The position numbers and the translations under genes are program-made. Positions 45,098 through 54,757 of a DNA stretch of 64,000 bases are shown piece by piece. The notes below the pieces were generated by a model. It did not search any database and was not told where the DNA came from. It was given only the letters and a program-made list of their open reading frames with translations. The stretch lies in the NCBI RefSeq assembly GCF_020622345.1, contig NZ_JACNMO010000021.1:32523-96522 (forward strand). Direction: 5' to 3'. How positions within the stretch are numbered: the stretch's first letter is position 1; every line of letters begins with the position of its first letter. The DNA comes from Roseobacter weihaiensis (GTDB lineage Bacteria; Pseudomonadota; Alphaproteobacteria; Rhodobacterales; Rhodobacteraceae).

Positions 45098-46684
45098 ATG
45101 TCTGAGACCCGTGACGCCGCAATGACGAGCAAAGCATGGCCCTTCGAAGAGGCGCGCCGTGTGTTGAAACGCTATGAGAAAGCGGCCCCGGAAAAGGGCT
45201 ATGTGCTCTTTGAGACGGGATACGGCCCCTCGGGTCTGCCGCATATCGGGACCTTCGGAGAGGTTGCGCGGACCACGATGGTCATGCGCGCCTTTCAGGA
45301 GATCTCCGATATCCCTACAAAGCTGGTTTGTTTTTCCGACGATCTGGATGGCATGCGCAAGGTGCCCGGCAATGTGCCAAACCCCGAATTGCTGATCCAG
45401 CATTTGCAGCGGCCACTCACTTCCGTGCCCGATCCCTTTGGCATGCACGACAGCTTTGGCGCGCATAACAACGCCATGTTGCGCCGGTTTCTCGATACCT
45501 TCGGGTTCGAGTACGAGTTCATCTCGGCCACCGAATTCTACAACACCGGCCAGTTCGATGAAATCCTGCTGCGGGCGGCCGAAAAATACGATGAAATCAT
45601 GGCCGTAATGCTCAAGTCCTTGCGGGACGAGCGGCGCCAGACCTATTCGATTTTCCTGCCGATTCATCCGGAGAGCGGGCGGGTGATGTATGTCCCGATG
45701 AAAGAGGTGAACGCCAAGGACGGCACCATCACCTTTGACACGGAGGACGGCGAGGAGATGACCCTGCCGGTCACGGGCGGCAATGTGAAACTCCAGTGGA
45801 AGCCGGATTTCGGGGCCCGGTGGGCGGCCCTGGGTGTCGATTTCGAGATGTATGGCAAGGATCATTCCACCAACACGCCGATCTACGATAAAATCTGCCG
45901 CATCCTCGGCCAGCGTCCGCCAGAGCATTTCACCTATGAGCTCTTTCTGGACGAGAACGGCCAGAAAATCTCCAAGTCGTCCGGCAATGGCGTGAGCATC
46001 GACGAGTGGCTGACCTATGCCAGTACCGAAAGCCTGTCGTACTTCATGTACCTCAAGCCAAAAACCGCCAAGCGCCTGTATTTTGACGTCATCCCCAAGG
46101 CGGTGGACGAGTATCATCAGCAACTGCGCGCCTATGCGACGCAAGATGTGGTTCAACGGCTGAACAATCCCGTCTGGCACATCCACGGCGGGGATGTGCC
46201 CGTATCCAATATGCTAATCCCTTTCTCGATGCTACTGAATCTCGCCAGCGTGTCCTCCGCCGAGGAAAAATCGCAGCTTTGGGGCTTTATTCAGCGCTAT
46301 GCGCCTGAAACCAATCCGGAAAACAACCCGGATATGGATGCAGCGGCAGGCTTTGCCGTGCGGTACTACAATGATTTCGTGAAGCCGCAGAAAACCTACC
46401 GGACGGCCACGGATCTAGAACGCGAGGCTTTGATCGAGCTGCGCGATCAGTTGAAAGCCTATGAGGGCCCCGTAGAGGATGAGGCGCTGCAATCGATTGT
46501 TTATGCCTGCGGGCGGGAGCGTTTTGATCCGTTGCGGGCGTGGTTCAAGGCGCTTTATGAGGTGCTGCTTGGGGCTTCTCAGGGGCCGCGCTTTGGCGGC
46601 TTCATAGCACTTTACGGCGTGGCAGAGACGGTTGCCCTGATTGATGCGGCCCTCGCCGGCGACCTGGTGTCGACAAGCGCGTAA
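45098..46684 (+). CDS. lysK: Lysine-tRNA ligase, class I
   Basis: A 528-residue class I LysRS, the form used by alphaproteobacteria and archaea instead of the class II enzyme. The HIGH motif is in [20 protein letters not shown] (HIGT), and KMSKS is KISKSSGNG. Other class I features include [20 protein letters not shown]. It starts 120 bp from the divergent TerB-like gene. Confidence 0.96.
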   Translation: MSETRDAAMTSKAWPFEEARRVLKRYEKAAPEKGYVLFETGYGPSGLPHIGTFGEVARTTMVMRAFQEISDIPTKLVCFSDDLDGMRKVPGNVPNPELLIQHLQRPLTSVPDPFGMHDSFGAHNNAMLRRFLDTFGFEYEFISATEFYNTGQFDEILLRAAEKYDEIMAVMLKSLRDERRQTYSIFLPIHPESGRVMYVPMKEVNAKDGTITFDTEDGEEMTLPVTGGNVKLQWKPDFGARWAALGVDFEMYGKDHSTNTPIYDKICRILGQRPPEHFTYELFLDENGQKISKSSGNGVSIDEWLTYASTESLSYFMYLKPKTAKRLYFDVIPKAVDEYHQQLRAYATQDVVQRLNNPVWHIHGGDVPVSNMLIPFSMLLNLASVSSAEEKSQLWGFIQRYAPETNPENNPDMDAAAGFAVRYYNDFVKPQKTYRTATDLEREALIELRDQLKAYEGPVEDEALQSIVYACGRERFDPLRAWFKALYEVLLGASQGPRFGGFIALYGVAETVALIDAALAGDLVSTSA

Positions 46685-46741
46685 CCTTGCCCTGCGCTTT
46701 GCCTGACTTACTGTTATGGCGATAGGGCAAGGAGAGATATG

Positions 46742-47143
46742 ATGCGCGCAGCATTGATTGGCGTTTTGATGGGAGCGATCGCGGCCTTTTCCGCCATGGC
46801 AAACCCCAAGGACATGCAGGCGGTGATTGACCGCCAATTGTCTGCGTTTCTGGAAGATGATTTTACCAAGGCAATGGGATTCGCCAGCCCGGCGCTCAAG
46901 CGGTACTTCGGCACGCCGGAGAACTTTCAGCGCATGGTCACGCAAGGCTACCCGATGGTGTGGCGGCCCGGAACGGTCGACTACCTTGAGCACCGCGAGG
47001 AGGGCGGCATTCATTGGCAGCGCGTGTTGATAAAGGACCAGCAGGGCCGGAGGCATCTGCTCGACTACCGCATGCTGATGACCGCGGACGGGTGGCGAAT
47101 CAATGGGGTGCAGATTCTCGATGCGGCGGATTTCAGTGCTTAG
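46742..47143 (+). CDS. Exported DUF4864-domain protein
   Basis: A 133-residue protein with a signal peptide (MRAALIGVLMGAIAAFSAMA) and a single NTF2-like domain: AVIDRQLSAFLEDDFTKAMG and FASPALKRYFGTPENFQRMV fit DUF4864. Two adjacent ATG codons (46739 and 46742) are possible starts; the second was used. 57 bp after lysK, probably co-transcribed. Function unknown. Confidence 0.75.
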   Translation: MRAALIGVLMGAIAAFSAMANPKDMQAVIDRQLSAFLEDDFTKAMGFASPALKRYFGTPENFQRMVTQGYPMVWRPGTVDYLEHREEGGIHWQRVLIKDQQGRRHLLDYRMLMTADGWRINGVQILDAADFSA

Positions 47144-47193
47144 CTCTGGGCTGGTCTTGAGGTGTGCCGGCAAGCAAGGCTTTGCCCGGCCCG

Positions 47194-47862
47194 TCAGAAC
47201 TCACGCCAAATCCCTACCTTTATGGCCGTCTCACCGCCGCCCGCGACCGGGACTTCGGCACTGAGTTGCAATGTCGTGGTGCCCTTGCCGGGTGAAAAAA
47301 GCAAAGAGGGGGCCAGCTTTGAAAAGGTTTCACCGTTTTCCAGCGTGTTGAACATCTGAAACATGACCTTCGTTCGCCGCGTGAGGCTCAGGCCCACGGT
47401 ACCGTCCAGTTTGATCCTCTGTTCGGCAGGGGATTGGGGTTCGTTGAAACTGGTATCCACGTTCACCCATCCGTACTTTTGGCCGATTTGAATGCCGCGC
47501 CCCCAAGACAGTCCAAGTTCGGCGGCGGGCAGAAACTCACCGGTGAGATAGCGCGCGCCCACTCCCACATGTGCCGCCCATTTGTGAGTGCGGTCCGTCG
47601 GGCCCAGCGGGAAGCGCAGGAAAAGGATGCCGGACCCTTCGGGAAAGCTGACCCGGTCTACCCCGTAGCTGATATCGGCACCCAGGGTGATGGTCTCGGA
47701 CAGCCCGTATTCCAGATAGACACTGGTTGAGATGTCTCGGGATTGGTTTGTTGACACCGACGAGGAGGCAAAACCGCTGCCCTTGCCGCGCAGCCACGCA
47801 CCGGCCTGCACCATGGAGGCGCTTGCCCAAACCAGTATCAGCGCCAGAACCACAGACCGCAT
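47194..47862 (-). CDS. Hypothetical exported beta-rich (outer-membrane-type) protein
   Basis: A 222-residue protein with a signal peptide (MRSVVLALILVWASASMVQA) and alternating hydrophobic/polar strands (TSVYLEYGLSETITLGADIS, AAHVGVGARYLTGEFLPAAE) ending in an aromatic residue (WREF, terminal Phe), the usual sign of an outer-membrane beta-barrel. The start at 47862 is chosen for the signal peptide. Not recognised beyond that. Confidence 0.65.
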   Translation of the reverse strand: MRSVVLALILVWASASMVQAGAWLRGKGSGFASSSVSTNQSRDISTSVYLEYGLSETITLGADISYGVDRVSFPEGSGILFLRFPLGPTDRTHKWAAHVGVGARYLTGEFLPAAELGLSWGRGIQIGQKYGWVNVDTSFNEPQSPAEQRIKLDGTVGLSLTRRTKVMFQMFNTLENGETFSKLAPSLLFSPGKGTTTLQLSAEVPVAGGGETAIKVGIWREF

Positions 47863-48005
47863 GTCATTCGTCTCCCGGCGTGCATCATGGTTAATGACGG
47901 TTAACAATTGGTTACAGCGTCTGATTGCCTTTTAGCGATCTACCAGATGAAATTCCGGGCGGCGTACCTATCTAGAGGTGGAATTGTCTTTTTGAGGAGA
48001 GCACG

Positions 48006-48263
48006 ATGAAATGCCCTGTAGACGGATCAACGCTGGTGATTGCTGACCGTAGCGGTGTGGAAATAGATTATTGTCCGCAGTGCCGCGGGGTCTGGCTGGA
48101 CCGGGGTGAGCTGGACAAGATCATCGACCGCAGCGCCGCAGCACCTCCCCCGCCTCCGCCGCAACAGCGAGGGTATGATGACCGCGGGGCCCGGGATGAC
48201 CGGGGCGGCTATCAGAGACGCAAGAAACGTGGCGGGTTTCTGGAAGACATCTTTGATTTCTGA
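48006..48263 (+). CDS. TFIIB-type zinc-ribbon small protein
   Basis: An 85-residue protein with a zinc-ribbon-like N-terminus (MKCPVDGSTLVIADRSGVEI then DYCPQCRGVWLDRGELDKII, zf-TFIIB family) and a low-complexity Pro/Arg/Gly tail (PPPPPQQRGYDDRGARDD). The C-terminal EDIFDF is typical for these proteins. Likely nucleic-acid or protein binding; role unknown. Confidence 0.82.
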   Translation: MKCPVDGSTLVIADRSGVEIDYCPQCRGVWLDRGELDKIIDRSAAAPPPPPPQQRGYDDRGARDDRGGYQRRKKRGGFLEDIFDF

Positions 48264-48283
48264 TCGATGCTTTCCGGAGCAGG

Positions 48284-48721
48284 CTAAACGCCGGCTTCCG
48301 GTTGGCAGAGGCGAAATGCCTCGACCGCGTCCGCAGCCCCTGCAAGATCGAAAGACTGCGTGGTCCCTCCCAGAATGGCGGTCGCCGTGTCGTTGAACTG
48401 CAGGCCGTCCAGCACATTGCCAAAACCACTGTCGGTTACGGTCACCGACAGGCCATCGAGGCTATAGCTGTGCCGGTCTGTTGAGATGCTGAGTGCGGCG
48501 GGCCCGCTAAATTGCATTGCAAAAATATCCGCCTGGGGCCATGGTGCCGAGCGTGTGATCGTGATGCTGTAAACCGGCACTCTGGGGTCGTAGGTCAGCG
48601 CGATCTCAGCTTGCATGTTCTGATGCTGCAAAAGGCACGGCAGGCCGTGTGTATAGTCCCAAGCCTGTGCCGTTCCGCCGGATAACAGCAAAAATGTCAA
48701 AGCCCCGCGCATAACTATCAC
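48284..48721 (-). CDS. Hypothetical exported protein
   Basis: A 145-residue protein with an N-terminal signal peptide (GALTFLLLSGGTAQA) and two Cys (LPCLLQHQN and RLCQPE) that could form a disulfide. Otherwise beta-rich, not recognised. Convergent with the zinc-ribbon gene. Confidence 0.6.
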   Translation of the reverse strand: MIVMRGALTFLLLSGGTAQAWDYTHGLPCLLQHQNMQAEIALTYDPRVPVYSITITRSAPWPQADIFAMQFSGPAALSISTDRHSYSLDGLSVTVTDSGFGNVLDGLQFNDTATAILGGTTQSFDLAGAADAVEAFRLCQPEAGV

Positions 48722-48811
48722 CTAGTGTGGTATAGCGTCCTGAGCAACTTGGTACTTCTCGCGGTTTGAACACCATTGTAAGTTGCGCAGGATGCGGGTC
48801 TTTCTTTTGCC

Positions 48812-49150
48812 TCACGTGATGCGGCTCATCAGGATCATCGACAAGAGCGCGCAGGCAAGACCTGCGTATTCCCGCGTGTACAGCGTCTCGCCGAACCAGA
48901 CCGCTCCGAGGATCGCAAGCGCGATGAGGGTCAGCATGGAGTAGGCAACACCCGCCTGTGCGAGCGTGACGTGCTGTATCGCGTAGAACCAGAAGAGTGC
49001 CGAGACGCCGTAGAGGGCGACGCCGAGGACGACGTAAGTCGAGGTGATCGTGTGGCCCGCGTCGGCGGCGGTTTTGATGGCGAAATCGCCGATGATGACA
49101 ATGAGCGCGGTGAAGAGGGCGAAGGCATAGCCGAAGGCAAATTGGGTCAT
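48812..49150 (-). CDS. Small four-helix DMT-superfamily transporter
   Basis: A 112-residue membrane protein with about four hydrophobic segments (FALFTALIVIIGDFAIKTAA, TYVVLGVALYGVSALFWFYA, VAYSMLTLIALAILGAVWF, ACALLSMILMS), the half-size EamA/SMR architecture. Such proteins act as dimers; cargo unknown. Adjacent to the AT-rich toxin-antitoxin pair. Confidence 0.75.
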   Translation of the reverse strand: MTQFAFGYAFALFTALIVIIGDFAIKTAADAGHTITSTYVVLGVALYGVSALFWFYAIQHVTLAQAGVAYSMLTLIALAILGAVWFGETLYTREYAGLACALLSMILMSRIT

Positions 49151-49236
49151 AAAAGCTCGCGGTTTGAAAAGGGTTTGGTTTGAAATGCTGAGAGTGTAGC
49201 ACAGATACCCAAAGTTTTCAGATCATTCTTAGAACC

Positions 49237-49632
49237 CTACAACTGTCGGAACCGCGCCTTGTTTTCCGGCAACTGAAATAGCCCCCGATCAACGATTACG
49301 CGTTGTTGAAGAATACCCTCCCAATGCCAGAGGATTGATGCGGTCTGTTGATGGATTGACTTCTTCTGGAGTGCTGGTGACAAGTAAAATGCAACTAAGC
49401 GATTTCGTAAAATGGCTGCTCTTTCAGCTCTTTTGCGTGAATTCTTCAGATCTTTCGAGATGACGACCCACTCGCCGCGCGAGCCAAGGCTATCGAAATA
49501 GTCTACATCACTGATACTTGGATCAAACCTATCCCTTAATGCACAGGCCTCATGACCATCTAGCCGAACAAGCTCATGGATCGCTCGCGCGATTGCCGGA
49601 GGCATATTGTGGTCAAATAATACCTTGACCAT
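49237..49632 (-). CDS. PIN-like toxin, VapC45 type
   Basis: A 131-residue protein with a PIN-like nuclease pattern: VKVLFDHNMPPAIARAIHEL (first acidic site), then DRFDPSISDVDYFDSLGSRG and WVVISKDLKN. The fold and size match the VapC45 PIN-like domain. It overlaps its partner gene by 20 bases and is clearly AT-rich. In such pairs the PIN protein is an RNase toxin. Confidence 0.65.
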   Translation of the reverse strand: MVKVLFDHNMPPAIARAIHELVRLDGHEACALRDRFDPSISDVDYFDSLGSRGEWVVISKDLKNSRKRAERAAILRNRLVAFYLSPALQKKSIHQQTASILWHWEGILQQRVIVDRGLFQLPENKARFRQL

Positions 49633-50347
49633 CTTTAACTTGCGCCTGCTCTTCTAGGGCATTCTCAAATCTAATCGCAGCCGTAATTTCTTTTTTTGGT
49701 ATCTCATATATTTTCGAAAGGTATTCTATGTCATTGAATGACTTGTACTCATTGAACAAGATAGAGGTCGAGATACCATATTTGTCCAACAAAGGGTCAC
49801 CAAAGGCGCGGGCTGGATCAATCACAACTTTTGAGTGCAAATGCGGCCTCCATCTCGCGACAAAATCGCCTTCGTACTCTAAATCTTTCAGTGATTGGAA
49901 TACTATGTCACGAAAGACTTTTTGACCTGGCCTTTTCCGTGAGAGACTTACGAAATCGCCGTCCCCCTCAACTGCTTCCATCAGGATTTCGCCGCCGTCT
50001 GTTTTAAATCCTTGAGAAGATAGAGGCCGTTCAATTCCATATTTTTGTTGTGCGACACTTATCGCGAATCTAATAGCTTGGATCGGTATGCCAACTGCTT
50101 TTAAAGCTTCAACTACACGCAGTTCTACCAAGTCGACAAAACTGATTTCAGTCGAGTCTTCAACGAATTGGTATCGAGCGGTCCAAAGCGGTGAAGATGG
50201 TCCACTACCTCTGGTCCACCTAAGGACCCGTTGTGGCGTGCTGCCAATCAGTCGAGCGGCCTCTCGAGGCGTATAAACACCGAAACCTATGATCTCATTG
50301 TCTAGCGGCAATCGCTGTCTCCTCGCTCCCTGATAGCCTAACTCCAT
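49613..50347 (-). CDS. VapB45-like antitoxin (HTH plus DUF433)
   Basis: A 244-residue partner of the PIN-like protein. The N-terminus has a MerR-like helix-turn-helix (GVYTPREAARLIGSTPQRVL) and the C-terminal half matches DUF433 (VVIDPARAFGDPLLDKYGIS then TSILFNEYKSFNDIEYLSKI). The combination is that of VapB45-like antitoxins, which bind their own promoter. 31 bp downstream of uvrB on the same strand, inserted between uvrB and the DMT transporter gene. Confidence 0.65.
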   Translation of the reverse strand: MELGYQGARRQRLPLDNEIIGFGVYTPREAARLIGSTPQRVLRWTRGSGPSSPLWTARYQFVEDSTEISFVDLVELRVVEALKAVGIPIQAIRFAISVAQQKYGIERPLSSQGFKTDGGEILMEAVEGDGDFVSLSRKRPGQKVFRDIVFQSLKDLEYEGDFVARWRPHLHSKVVIDPARAFGDPLLDKYGISTSILFNEYKSFNDIEYLSKIYEIPKKEITAAIRFENALEEQAQVKDGQGII

Positions 50348-50378
50348 CCGGTAGGGAATCCCCGAAGAAGAAAACCGT

Positions 50379-52574
50379 TCATCTCCTACGTCGTTTTACA
50401 CCCCCCCGCATCCCGCCACGGCCCATGGTGCTGCGGCCTGAGGCTTTTTGAGCGTCATCGACGGCCTTCTCGACCGCGTATTGCCGCGCCATGGGGTCGT
50501 CGGCGATGGCCAGATCGACCGCTTCGAGCCGTTTGACCTCGTCGCGCAACCTGGCAGCCTCTTCGAACTCCAGGTTCTCGGCGGCCTTGCGCATATCCGT
50601 CCGCAGCCCGTCTAAGACAGCTTGCAGGTTGCCGCCCGCCAGCGGATTGTCGATTTTCGCTGTAATGCGGCTCTGATCCGTGTCGCCCTTGTAGAGCCCG
50701 GCGAGAATGTCCTCGACATTCTTTTTGACCGTTGTGGGCGTGATCCCATGCTCTTCGTTGTAGGCAATCTGTTTGGCACGCCTGCGGTTCGTCTCGCCGA
50801 TGGCCCGTTCCATCGAACCGGTGATGCGGTCGGCATACATGATGACGCGGCCTTCAGCGTTGCGGGCGGCGCGCCCGGTGGTCTGGATCAGCGATGTTTC
50901 CGAGCGCAGAAACCCTTCCTTATCCGCATCCAGAATGGCCACCAACCCGCATTCGGGGATGTCGAGCCCCTCGCGCAGCAGGTTGATCCCGATCAGCACG
51001 TCGAAGGCCCCCAAACGCAGGTCCCGCAGAATTTCAATGCGTTCTATGGTGTCGATATCGGAGTGCATGTAGCGCACCCGGATCCCCTGCTCGTGCATAT
51101 ACTCTGTCAGGTCTTCGGCCATGCGTTTTGTCAGGGTGGTGACCAGTGTGCGGAAGCCGTCGGCTGCAACCTTGCGTACCTCATCCAGCAGATCGTCAAC
51201 CTGCATATCGACCGGTCGGATTTCGATCTCGGGGTCGATCAGGCCGGTGGGTCGGATGATCTGTTCGGTAAAGACGCCGCCGGTCTGTTCGATCTCCCAG
51301 GCGGCCGGGGTGGCGGAGACAAAGACCGACTGCGGGCGCATGGCGTCCCACTCCTCGAACTTCAGCGGGCGGTTGTCCATACAGGATGGCAATCGAAAGC
51401 CGTGTTCCGCGAGCGTGAATTTACGCCGGTAGTCGCCTTTGTACATCCCGCCGATCTGGGGCACGGAGACGTGGGATTCGTCGGCAAAGACGATGGCATG
51501 ATCGGGAATGAACTCGAACAGTGTGGGGGGCGGCTCGCCCGGCGCGCGGCCCGTGAGATAGCGTGAATAATTCTCGATCCCGTTGCAGACACCCGTCGCC
51601 TCCAGCATCTCCAGATCGAAGTTCGTGCGCTGCTCCAGCCGCTGCGCCTCGAGCAGTTTGCCGTCATTCACCAACTGGTCGAGCCGTATTTTCAGCTCTT
51701 TCTTGATCCCGATGATGGCCTGCTGCATCGTTGGTTTGGGGGTCACATAGTGGCTGTTGGCATAAACGCGGATTTGATCGAAAGTATCGGTTTTTTCACC
51801 GGTCAGCGGGTCAAATTCAGTGATAGATTCAAGTTCTTCGCCAAAAAAAGACAAGCGCCAAGCGCGGTCTTCGAGGTGGGCCGGGAATATCTCGAGGCTA
51901 TCGCCACGCACCCGGAACGATCCACGCTGGAAGGCCTGGTCGTTGCGGCGGTACTGTTGGGCGACCAGATCGGCCATGACCTGTCGCTGATCGTAGCTGC
52001 TGCCTGTTTTGAGGTCCTGGGTCATCGCGCCGTAGGTTTCGACCGAGCCGATACCGTAGATGCAGGACACGGAGGCCACGATGATGACATCGTCGCGTTC
52101 CAGCAGCGCGCGCGTGGCGGAGTGGCGCATCCGGTCGATCTGTTCGTTGATCTGGCTCTCTTTCTCGATGTAGGTGTCGGAGCGCGCCACGTAAGCTTCG
52201 GGCTGGTAGTAATCGTAGTAGCTGACAAAGTATTCGACCGCATTGTCCGGGAAGAAGCCTTTGAATTCGCCGTAAAGCTGTGCGGCCAGCGTCTTGTTCG
52301 GTGCCAGGATGATGGCCGGGCGCTGGGTCTCTTCGATCACCTTGGCCATGGTAAAGGTCTTGCCGGTGCCCGTGGCTCCCAGTAAAACTTGGTCGCGCTC
52401 GCCCTCGCGGATGCCGGTGGCCAGTTCCGCGATGGCCGTCGGCTGATCGCCCGCAGGCTCAAAATCTGTCGCCAGTTTGAACGCCCTGCCGCCTTCCAGT
52501 TTCGGGCGCGCGCTGACGTCGGGGGCCGGATTGGCCAAAACAGCCTCTGAGGCATCTGAATGGGCATAAGACAT
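50379..52574 (-). CDS. uvrB: Excinuclease ABC subunit B
   Basis: The damage-verification helicase of nucleotide excision repair. At 731 residues it is normal length. Walker A is [17 protein letters not shown], the beta-hairpin region is [20 protein letters not shown], and helicase motif VI is [19 protein letters not shown]. The C-terminal UVR motif (UvrC-binding) is [20 protein letters not shown]. The ATG at 52574 starts the conserved part; a longer in-frame start is discounted. Confidence 0.97.
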   Translation of the reverse strand: MSYAHSDASEAVLANPAPDVSARPKLEGGRAFKLATDFEPAGDQPTAIAELATGIREGERDQVLLGATGTGKTFTMAKVIEETQRPAIILAPNKTLAAQLYGEFKGFFPDNAVEYFVSYYDYYQPEAYVARSDTYIEKESQINEQIDRMRHSATRALLERDDVIIVASVSCIYGIGSVETYGAMTQDLKTGSSYDQRQVMADLVAQQYRRNDQAFQRGSFRVRGDSLEIFPAHLEDRAWRLSFFGEELESITEFDPLTGEKTDTFDQIRVYANSHYVTPKPTMQQAIIGIKKELKIRLDQLVNDGKLLEAQRLEQRTNFDLEMLEATGVCNGIENYSRYLTGRAPGEPPPTLFEFIPDHAIVFADESHVSVPQIGGMYKGDYRRKFTLAEHGFRLPSCMDNRPLKFEEWDAMRPQSVFVSATPAAWEIEQTGGVFTEQIIRPTGLIDPEIEIRPVDMQVDDLLDEVRKVAADGFRTLVTTLTKRMAEDLTEYMHEQGIRVRYMHSDIDTIERIEILRDLRLGAFDVLIGINLLREGLDIPECGLVAILDADKEGFLRSETSLIQTTGRAARNAEGRVIMYADRITGSMERAIGETNRRRAKQIAYNEEHGITPTTVKKNVEDILAGLYKGDTDQSRITAKIDNPLAGGNLQAVLDGLRTDMRKAAENLEFEEAARLRDEVKRLEAVDLAIADDPMARQYAVEKAVDDAQKASGRSTMGRGGMRGGVKRRRR

Positions 52575-52801
52575 GTCTGAACTCTCTTTCCATGTCACAC
52601 ATGCCTTGTTTTGAAGCGGGTTCAAGGGGGGAGGTCTGCCGCCCTGACAATAATTGACAGGAGCTGCCCTGAAATCTCATGTCGGCCGCGTTTCGCCGTT
52701 TATGTTTGACCATTTTCGCATCCGGCATCTGCGCTGAAAAGGCATCTTGCCCAAACAGGCCTAATCCTTGATATAGTGAGAAGGCAGTCAGGAGATTTGT
52801 C

Positions 52802-53113
52802 ATGCGTGCACGCATCTACCAACCGGCCAGAACAGCCATGTCATCGGGCATGGCGAAGACGCACAAATGGGTGCTGGAATTTGCGCCAGCCTCAGCCCGC
52901 GAGGTCGATCCTTTGATGGGGTGGACATCTTCGGATGACACCCAGGCCCAGGTCAGATTGCAGTTCGACACAAAAGAAGCAGCGGTCGAATACGCCCAAG
53001 AAAACAACATCAAGGCAGACGTGCAGGAACCCAAAAAGCGCCGTCCGAACATTCGGCCTGGCGGCTATGGCGAGAATTTTGCAACCGGACGGCGTGGGTC
53101 GTGGACCCACTAG
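52802..53113 (+). CDS. ETC complex I subunit (NDUFS4/NuoS4-like)
   Basis: A 103-residue protein of the ETC_C1_NDUFA4/NDUFS4 family, the accessory complex I subunit kept in alphaproteobacteria and mitochondria. The features are [40 protein letters not shown] and [20 protein letters not shown]. The stop overlaps the start of the GNAT gene. It faces uvrB divergently. Confidence 0.88.
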   Translation: MRARIYQPARTAMSSGMAKTHKWVLEFAPASAREVDPLMGWTSSDDTQAQVRLQFDTKEAAVEYAQENNIKADVQEPKKRRPNIRPGGYGENFATGRRGSWTH

Positions 53114-53571
53114 GCGGATTTGAGGTCGCCCCGGAGCAGGCGTCGGATCGCGATGTCGCGGCGCTTTTGGACAGGCATTTCAAACTCATGCGGTCGCAGT
53201 CTCCGGCAGAGAGTTGCCACGTTCTGCCAGCCGAAGATTTTGATGGCGATGACATCCATCTCTTTGCCCTCAGAGAGCAAAACAAGGTGCTCGCAATTGG
53301 GGCGATCCGGCTGTTCGGCGACTGGGGTGAGCTGAAATCGATGCATACGGTTGCAGAGGCGCGGGGGCGGGGTGTCGGGCGGGCAATGCTGACCGCTCTT
53401 ATTGCGCAGGCGCGCAGGCTCGGGCTGCGCCAATTGAACCTTGAGACGGGCTCAGGTCCGGAGCATCTGGCGGCGCGACATCTTTATGAGAGTTTTGGTT
53501 TTGAGGTCTGCGATCCTTTCGGGTCTTATGTGACCGACCCCCTGAGTGTTTTTATGACGCGTTCGCTCTAA
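53101..53571 (+). CDS. GNAT-family N-acetyltransferase
   Basis: A 156-residue acetyltransferase from GTG 53101. The acetyl-CoA binding motif A is [20 protein letters not shown] (R/QxxGxG/A), followed by [20 protein letters not shown] and [11 protein letters not shown]. Substrate unknown. Overlaps the NDUFS4-like gene by 13 bases. The broken tRNA begins 23 bp after its stop. Confidence 0.85.
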   Translation: MDPLGGFEVAPEQASDRDVAALLDRHFKLMRSQSPAESCHVLPAEDFDGDDIHLFALREQNKVLAIGAIRLFGDWGELKSMHTVAEARGRGVGRAMLTALIAQARRLGLRQLNLETGSGPEHLAARHLYESFGFEVCDPFGSYVTDPLSVFMTRSL

Positions 53572-53593
53572 CACTTGCACGCACGGACCCAGC

Positions 53594-53632
53594 GGTCCCT
53601 TGGCTCAACTGGACAGAGCGGCTGACTTCTAA
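53594..53632 (+). pseudogene. 5' half of a tRNA-Arg gene, cut in the anticodon loop
   Basis: The 39 bases GGTCCCTTGGCTCAACTGGA plus the rest of the D-arm and CTTCTAA form an acceptor 5' strand, a complete D-stem (GCTC/GAGC), the anticodon-stem 5' strand and the anticodon loop with TCT. They align with the intact tRNA-Arg(TCT) at 54149-54225 with about six changes. The sequence then switches to unrelated DNA exactly at the 3' side of the anticodon loop. The 3' half is not in the window, so the gene is non-functional. The breakpoint is typical of mobile-element insertion or deletion at tRNA genes. Confidence 0.85.
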
Positions 53633-53744
53633 ACACTTTTCAACAACAGATGACAACATTCGAGCTTTTTTGCATTATCTAGCAATATCCTGCTTCATTC
53701 TTCCCGTTGCGTTACCAGATGAAAAGGCCCGATGTTGCATGCGA

Positions 53745-53910
53745 ATTGGCAATCAAAACGCCATCAACTATCTGGTCGATACGGATTACAACATCATCGT
53801 GGATGTTGAGGCAACACCCGCCCAGTTGAGCCAAGAGAGCCAACGAAGAATTCCTCCTCGCCGCCACCGCCCAGAATCTAAAACGTATGGCCAAATGGTT
53901 TCCCTGCTAA
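53745..53910 (+). pseudogene. Decayed DDE transposase (IS1182/IS5-like remnant)
   Basis: Two transposase-like pieces lie in different frames. The first (NYLVDTDYNIIVDVEATPAQ) resembles the mid-region of IS1182-type transposases just before a catalytic Asp. The second (NEEFLLAATAQNLKRMAKW) is the conserved C-terminal tail and ends in a stop at 53908. The region between them, which would carry the catalytic centre, is missing, so this is an internally deleted relic. It lies 110 bp right of the broken tRNA. Family call is by memory of the motifs. Confidence 0.65.
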
Positions 53911-54148
53911 GGCTCGAAAGCGTTTCTAAGGCCATCAGAAGCGGCTTTGCATCGCAAATAACGATATCTGCATTGGCCGTTTCTGAAAGCGGATGTTCAT
54001 GCCCAAAGCTGCGAGAGGCAAAAATTTCAAAGTGGCTCAAAAGACACCTCAAAGTGGCCGAAGAGCCACATGAAAATCGACCTGACAGCAGATTGGCAAG
54101 CCTATGGGCAATATCCGCACTGATATGCCTTAAATGACAATTGTCAAA
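53911..54148. other. Gene-free stretch between transposase relic and tRNA-Arg
   Basis: About 240 bp with no convincing gene. A plus-strand ORF across it is a chance reading joined to the relic. It contains three spaced copies of AAAGTGGC or AAGTGGC-like words (54029-54070), which could be old IS-end debris. Confidence 0.4.
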
Positions 54149-54225
54149 TGGCGGGCCCTGAAGGATTCGAACCCTCGACCTGCCGATTAGAAGTCGGCTG
54201 CTCTATCCAGCTGAGCTAAGGGCCC
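54149..54225 (-). tRNA. tRNA-Arg (anticodon TCT)
   Basis: A complete tRNA on the minus strand: acceptor GGGCCCT with its partner AGGGCCC, discriminator G and an encoded CCA end (54149-54151). D-arm GCTCAGCTGGATAGAGC, anticodon stem GCCGA/TCGGC with loop CTTCTAA (anticodon TCT at 54189-54191), and T-arm ending GGGTTCGAATCC. All stems pair. It decodes AGA/AGG. It is in inverted orientation to the broken copy at 53594. Confidence 0.97.
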
Positions 54226-54348
54226 GTTATTACGCGAGGTTTAAACGATCAGCGACCGGTGGGCAAGATAAGGTGACATTGCTGCCAAAGCCAGATGTCA
54301 GACCAAACGCATGACAAAGAATGAGGCCACACCGAGCAACACCCCCAT

Positions 54349-54617
54349 TTGGAAAAAGCGACAGAAGTTGCGCAAGACACGCATTTTAAGGATATACAGT
54401 TGAAACCTCCACGCAAACCCCCGCCGAAGCCATCAATACTGCTACCTCGTAAGCAAAGGGTTTTTGTCGGCCTGTTCTTTTACGTGGTCCTTTTCGTGAA
54501 CTTTTTTACCTCTTCTCCAGAGTGGGGCAATCTCTATACGGTGATGGATTAGCTCTTGGCGGCATAATATTCGGTCCATTCATTCTGGCCTTTGATTGGT
54601 TTTTTGGGAAAAAGTGA
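54349..54617 (+). pseudogene. Small two-helix membrane protein with an apparent frameshift
   Basis: The frame from ATG 54349 gives a basic, proline-rich start and a membrane helix (VFVGLFFYVVLFVNFF), then stops at 54550-54552. Shifting frame at about 54540 continues sensibly as GDGLALGGIIFGPFILAFDW and FFGKK to a stop at 54615-54617, a second membrane helix. One missing base would explain it. It may be a recent frameshift, a sequencing error or two genes. Not recognised. Confidence 0.5.
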
Positions 54618-54628
54618 TTTGAGATATT

Positions 54629-54757
54629 ATGACGTACGATAAAGTTGGTGTTGCAGCGTCTGAAGTGAATGAAGGGCTATTGGCAATGACCGCTGCCATT
54701 TCTCTTCAATTGTTTGAGCCTTTTGATAGCCGCCTCTTGGAAAGGCACTGCAAGTGA
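54629..54757 (+). CDS. Small ORF of 42 residues, coupled to the next gene
   Basis: ATG 54629 opens 42 codons (MTYDKVGVAASEVNEGLLAM and on). Its TGA overlaps the GTG start of the next ORF (GTGA), the usual sign of translational coupling. No motif is recognised. Supported by arrangement more than by sequence. Confidence 0.4.
   Translation: MTYDKVGVAASEVNEGLLAMTAAISLQLFEPFDSRLLERHCK

Noticed and set aside
53670..54137. 155-codon plus-strand ORF after the broken tRNA
   Set aside because: It joins a transposase fragment to out-of-frame sequence; the real C-terminal transposase tail is in another frame, so the ORF is not a gene.
53594..54225. The two tRNA-Arg sequences as attL/attR of one element
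   Set aside because: They are in opposite orientation and differ at about six of 39 positions, so they cannot be the direct repeats left by one integration.
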